Shown here: piece after piece, positions 50,336 to 53,039 of the stretch
Layout: each line of letters starts with the position of its first letter
Position numbering within the stretch: the stretch's first letter is position 1
Assembly: GCA_900551075.1 (NCBI GenBank)
Contig: URVB01000024.1
Coordinates: 1 to 53,039 of the forward strand
Length of the DNA stretch: 53,039 nucleotides
Direction of reading: 5' to 3'
Origin: an uncultured Blautia sp.
GTDB taxonomy: Bacteria; Bacillota; Clostridia; Lachnospirales; Lachnospiraceae
Translations under genes and position numbers: made by a program
The notes under the pieces: model-generated
Databases searched by the model: none
Seen by the model: the letters and a program-made list of their open reading frames with translations, nothing else
What the model was told of the DNA's origin: nothing

Positions 50336-52894
50336 ATGAAGGAAAAATTTGATATAACAGGAATGACTTGTTCCGCATGCTCTTCCAGAGTAGAGAAATG
50401 CGTTTCCAGGCTGGAAGGAATCCGAAGTGTCAGTGTGAATCTTCTGACGAACAGTATGCAGGCGGAATATGATGAAAAAATACTGAATGAAAGACAGATC
50501 ATTGATGCCGTAGTAAAAGCCGGATACGGTGCAAGTCCTAAAACTGCGCATACAGCTAAGGTACCGGCAGAAGGAGCAGCGGCAAGGGAGAATCCGGCAG
50601 AGCAGCAGATGAAAAATATGAAGCTGCGGCTGATCGTTTCTTTTGTATTTTTGATTCCGCTGATGTATGTGACAATGGGACATATGGTGGGGCTTTCGCT
50701 GCCTTCCTTCCTGGATGGAATGGAAAATGCGGTGAGCTTTGCTTTTACACAGCTTTTGTTATGTCTGCCGATCATTTATGTGAATCGTCAGTATTACAGT
50801 AAAGGCTTCAGAACCCTGTTCCATTTGGCTCCGAATATGGACAGTCTGATCGCCATAGGTTCCTGTGCTTCTCTTGTATATGGAATTGTTGCGATTTATC
50901 GTATGAGCTATGGACTTGGAAATGGAGATATGGAGCTGGTACACCGTTATTATCATGATCTGTATTTTGAATCAGCAGCGATGATCCTGGCGCTGATCAC
51001 AGTGGGAAAATATCTGGAGGCCCGCTCCAAGGGGAAGACCAGCGAAGCAATCACCAAGCTTCTGGACCTGGCCCCGAAGACTGCAGTTGTGGAAAGAGGC
51101 GGGAAGGAGACGGAAATCCCTGTCGAACAGGTGCAGGCCGGGGATATTGTAGCCGTTAGGCCGGGCAGCAGCATTCCGGTGGATGGTTTTATTATTGAAG
51201 GAACTACCAGTGTGGATGAAGCTGCGATTACAGGTGAGAGTATTCCTGTACACAAACAGGTCAACGATACGGTGATTGCTGCAACCATGAATAAAACAGG
51301 GTTTATCCGTTTTAAGGCAACACGCGTAGGCGGCGATACGACTTTCTCCCAGATCATCCGCCTGGTGGAGGAAGCCAGTTCCAGCAAAGCGCCGATAGCC
51401 AAAATTGCAGATAAGATCGCTGGGGTGTTTGTCCCGGTGGTTATTGGGGTTGCAGTTGTCACAGCCATTGTATGGCTGGCGGTAGGGGCAAGCTTTGAAT
51501 TAGCACTTTCCTGTGCAATCAGTGTTCTGGTTATATCCTGCCCGTGTGCCCTGGGGCTTGCAACTCCTGTGGCAATTATGGTGGGAACCGGAAAGGGAGC
51601 TGAAAACGGCATCCTGATCAGGTCAGGAGAAGCGTTGGAAATGGCTCATAATATCCAGAGTGTGGTTCTGGATAAAACAGGTACGATCACACAGGGAAAA
51701 CCGGTGGTCACAAATGTAGAAACCATACTGAGTGAGCAGGAATTTCTCTCACTGGCAGCAGGATTGGAGGAGAAAAGCGAGCATCCTCTTGCGGAAGCAA
51801 TTCTGGAATATGCAAAGAAGAAATCGGTGAAGCCTGCCGGAATTACGGAATTTGTATCAGTTCCCGGACGCGGTGTCAAAGGAAAGCTTGGAAACACCCG
51901 GTATATTGCGGGAAACAGACGTATGCTGAAGGAACAGGGAATTCCGCTTGGAGATTATGCACAAAGACTGGATGTCCTGGCAGATGAGGGAAAAACCCCG
52001 ATGCTGTTTGCGGATGAGAACCGGATTCTGGGTATCCTGTCTGTGGCGGATGTTGTGAAGCCTACCAGCAGGGAAGCTGTACGCCAACTGAAGGAACAGG
52101 GTGTGGAAGTTGTTATGCTGACCGGAGATAACAGAAGAACAGCAGAGGCGATCCGCAGAGAGCTGGATATTGATACAGTCATTGCAGAGGTTTTGCCGCA
52201 GGATAAGGAGCGGGAAATCGTGAAGCTTCAGGAGCAGGGCAAAAAGGTTGCTATGGTCGGTGATGGAATCAATGATGCGCCTGCGCTTGCAAGAGCAGAT
52301 GTGGGCATGGCAATCGGTGCCGGAACAGATGTTGCTATTGAGAGTGCTGATGTGGTTCTGATGAAAAATGATCTGCTGGATGCAGTAACAGCGATACGAT
52401 TGAGCAAAGCGGTCATTCGAAATATTAAGCAGAATCTGTTTTGGGCGTTCTTTTATAATTCTCTTGGAATCCCGGTTGCAGCAGGTGTGTTCTATCATGC
52501 CTTTGGCTGGAAGCTGAATCCGATGATCGGAGCCGCAGCTATGAGTATGAGCAGTATTTTTGTTGTGACAAATGCACTGCGGCTGAAAAACTTCCGGGTT
52601 TCCAGGAGTGAGACATCAGAAGCTGCAGAGTCGGAAATGCAGGAAGCAATGCTTCAGAGCAATGAAATAGAGAATGAAATCAAGGAGGAAAAAACAATGA
52701 TTACAATGAAAATTAACGGAATGATGTGTCCGCATTGCCAGGCCGCAGTAAAAAAAGCGCTGGAGGCATTTGAGGGTGTGAGTGCAGATGTCAGCTTAGA
52801 GGATAAAGCTGCTTACATTACAGGGGAGGCAGATGTGGAAGCGCTGAAGAATGCGGTTGCAGATGCCGGATATGAAGTGGTTGGAATAGAATAA
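50336..52894 (+). CDS. copA: Copper-exporting P1B-type ATPase CopA with extra C-terminal HMA domain
   Basis: This 852-residue pump has an N-terminal HMA domain (GMTCSAC, C12/C15), eight membrane helices, the actuator TGES (AITGESIPV), the ion-binding CPC (C402-P-C404), the phosphorylated D446 in DKTGT, the SEHPLAEA motif and GDGINDAP. After the last helix a Glu-rich linker leads to a second HMA domain (about 787-852, GMMCPHCQAAVKK), which looks like a CopZ chaperone. It exports Cu(I). A ribosome binding site inside the linker could also let the HMA domain be made alone. The operon is csoR-copA. Confidence 0.95.
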   Translation: MKEKFDITGMTCSACSSRVEKCVSRLEGIRSVSVNLLTNSMQAEYDEKILNERQIIDAVVKAGYGASPKTAHTAKVPAEGAAARENPAEQQMKNMKLRLIVSFVFLIPLMYVTMGHMVGLSLPSFLDGMENAVSFAFTQLLLCLPIIYVNRQYYSKGFRTLFHLAPNMDSLIAIGSCASLVYGIVAIYRMSYGLGNGDMELVHRYYHDLYFESAAMILALITVGKYLEARSKGKTSEAITKLLDLAPKTAVVERGGKETEIPVEQVQAGDIVAVRPGSSIPVDGFIIEGTTSVDEAAITGESIPVHKQVNDTVIAATMNKTGFIRFKATRVGGDTTFSQIIRLVEEASSSKAPIAKIADKIAGVFVPVVIGVAVVTAIVWLAVGASFELALSCAISVLVISCPCALGLATPVAIMVGTGKGAENGILIRSGEALEMAHNIQSVVLDKTGTITQGKPVVTNVETILSEQEFLSLAAGLEEKSEHPLAEAILEYAKKKSVKPAGITEFVSVPGRGVKGKLGNTRYIAGNRRMLKEQGIPLGDYAQRLDVLADEGKTPMLFADENRILGILSVADVVKPTSREAVRQLKEQGVEVVMLTGDNRRTAEAIRRELDIDTVIAEVLPQDKEREIVKLQEQGKKVAMVGDGINDAPALARADVGMAIGAGTDVAIESADVVLMKNDLLDAVTAIRLSKAVIRNIKQNLFWAFFYNSLGIPVAAGVFYHAFGWKLNPMIGAAAMSMSSIFVVTNALRLKNFRVSRSETSEAAESEMQEAMLQSNEIENEIKEEKTMITMKINGMMCPHCQAAVKKALEAFEGVSADVSLEDKAAYITGEADVEALKNAVADAGYEVVGIE
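52697..52894 (+). CDS. Probable internal translation product: free CopZ-like copper chaperone
   Basis: Inside copA, in frame, AAGGAGG (52682-52688) precedes ATG 52697 by 8 bases, an ideal translation start. It would give a 65-residue protein MITMKINGMMCPHC...VVGIE, the exact length and fold of CopZ. So the message may yield both the pump and a free Cu(I) chaperone, comparable in outcome to the E. coli copA frameshift product. This is inferred from the sequence; the linker might only be an old gene boundary whose stop codon was lost. Confidence 0.5.
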   Translation: MITMKINGMMCPHCQAAVKKALEAFEGVSADVSLEDKAAYITGEADVEALKNAVADAGYEVVGIE

Positions 52895-52925
52895 AATGTT
52901 GAGGAATAAGTAACGGAGCGGGTTT

Positions 52926-52979
52926 CCCGCCAGGATATTCAGTGCAGCAGTATGCAGGATATCCGGGCGGGATTTTTTT
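52926..52979 (+). terminator. Terminator of the copper operon
   Basis: A 13-bp stem with one mismatch (CCCGCCAGGATAT / ATATCCGGGCGGG) is followed by A and seven Ts. It is also the probable target for the intron that starts 11 bases later. Confidence 0.9.
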
Positions 52980-52989
52980 GTTTCATAGG

Positions 52990-53039
52990 GTGCGCCCAGA
53001 AAAGGGCTTGGAATCCGGTGGGTGAAAGTCCCACGCTGT
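52990..53039 (+). mobile_element. 5' end of a group II intron (class C-like), cut by the window edge
   Basis: GTGCGCCCAG at 52990 is a group II intron 5' end (GUGYG), followed by AAAGGGC and then GGTGGGTGAAAGTCCCACGC, a domain I hairpin seen in many bacterial introns (compare the GGGTGAGAGTCCC of the O. iheyensis intron). Class C introns insert just after terminators, and this one starts right after the T-run of the copper operon terminator. The reverse transcriptase gene and 3' end are outside the window. Confidence 0.75.

Noticed and set aside
1..53039. tRNA or rRNA genes, CRISPR arrays, T-box or riboswitch leaders
   Set aside because: I looked for tRNA T-loop and anticodon-arm patterns, regular repeats with spacers, and T-box or purine-type conserved motifs before hisS, aspS, argS and apt, and saw none. 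A covariance-model search would be needed to exclude them fully.

Overview
The window looks like a chromosomal segment of a gut-type Lachnospiraceae (class Clostridia, Bacillota). The evidence is moderate GC, AGGAGG-type ribosome binding sites with several TTG/GTG starts, a SCIFF peptide plus radical-SAM maturase directly upstream of a fused secDF, a hemZ-HD-hisS-aspS run after recJ-apt-rel, and a DUF5688 protein. I cannot name a species from sequence alone.

Region by region: (1) 1-3.85 kb is the right end of an integrated element (CHC2 zinc-finger protein, VapE-like helicase, Tn916-type excisionase and integrase). It appears to be decaying: the integrase is split by a frameshift and the VapE Walker A Ser/Thr is a proline. 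(2) 3.85-8.6 kb holds a low-molecular-weight phosphatase, a DUF5688 protein, a SPOR-domain amidase, a DUF218 protein and a CNNM/CorC-type transporter. (3) 8.8-26.6 kb is mostly core: a repeat-rich surface protein, a TIGR04086 membrane protein, the SCIFF system with secDF, recJ, apt, rel, an MBL hydrolase, hemZ, an HD-GYP protein, hisS, aspS and a frameshifted TSUP permease. (4) 26.7-33.55 kb carries a duplicated-domain lipoprotein and a YknXYZ/MacB-like ABC operon with two different adaptor proteins. (5) 33.6-42.5 kb is the most unusual part: a two-component system, a beta-propeller/solute-binding lipoprotein, two MalFG-type permeases, an HlyD-like adaptor and an FtsX/MacB-like membrane protein, with no ATPase gene. 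(6) 42.5-50 kb carries a LUD protein, DegV, argS, a membrane Ser/Thr kinase with a secreted partner, a HAD phosphatase and a CPBP protease. (7) 50-53 kb is a copper module (csoR-copA) followed by a terminator and the 5' end of a group II intron that runs off the window.

The strongest candidate for something new is region 5. Its four promoters (histidine kinase, solute-binding protein, response regulator, permease operon) all carry the same direct repeat TTAGAGA-N4-TTAGAGA (11-bp period), and in all four the repeat ends exactly 9 bp before the -10 hexamer. In the regulator/permease gap the two copies form a perfect 20-bp inverted repeat. This ties the genes into one self-activating regulon and suggests that the two-component system, an importer-like half (binding protein plus MalFG permeases) and an exporter-like half (adaptor plus FtsX-like protein) work as one machine that borrows its ATPase. 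The cluster starts exactly where a VOC/glyoxalase gene is cut off, so it was probably inserted there. Other points of note are a probable free CopZ made from an internal start in copA, two hairpins between the SCIFF precursor and its maturase, a terminator whose stem holds the next gene's ribosome binding site, and a CPBP protease that seems to start on a CTG overlapping the upstream stop codon.
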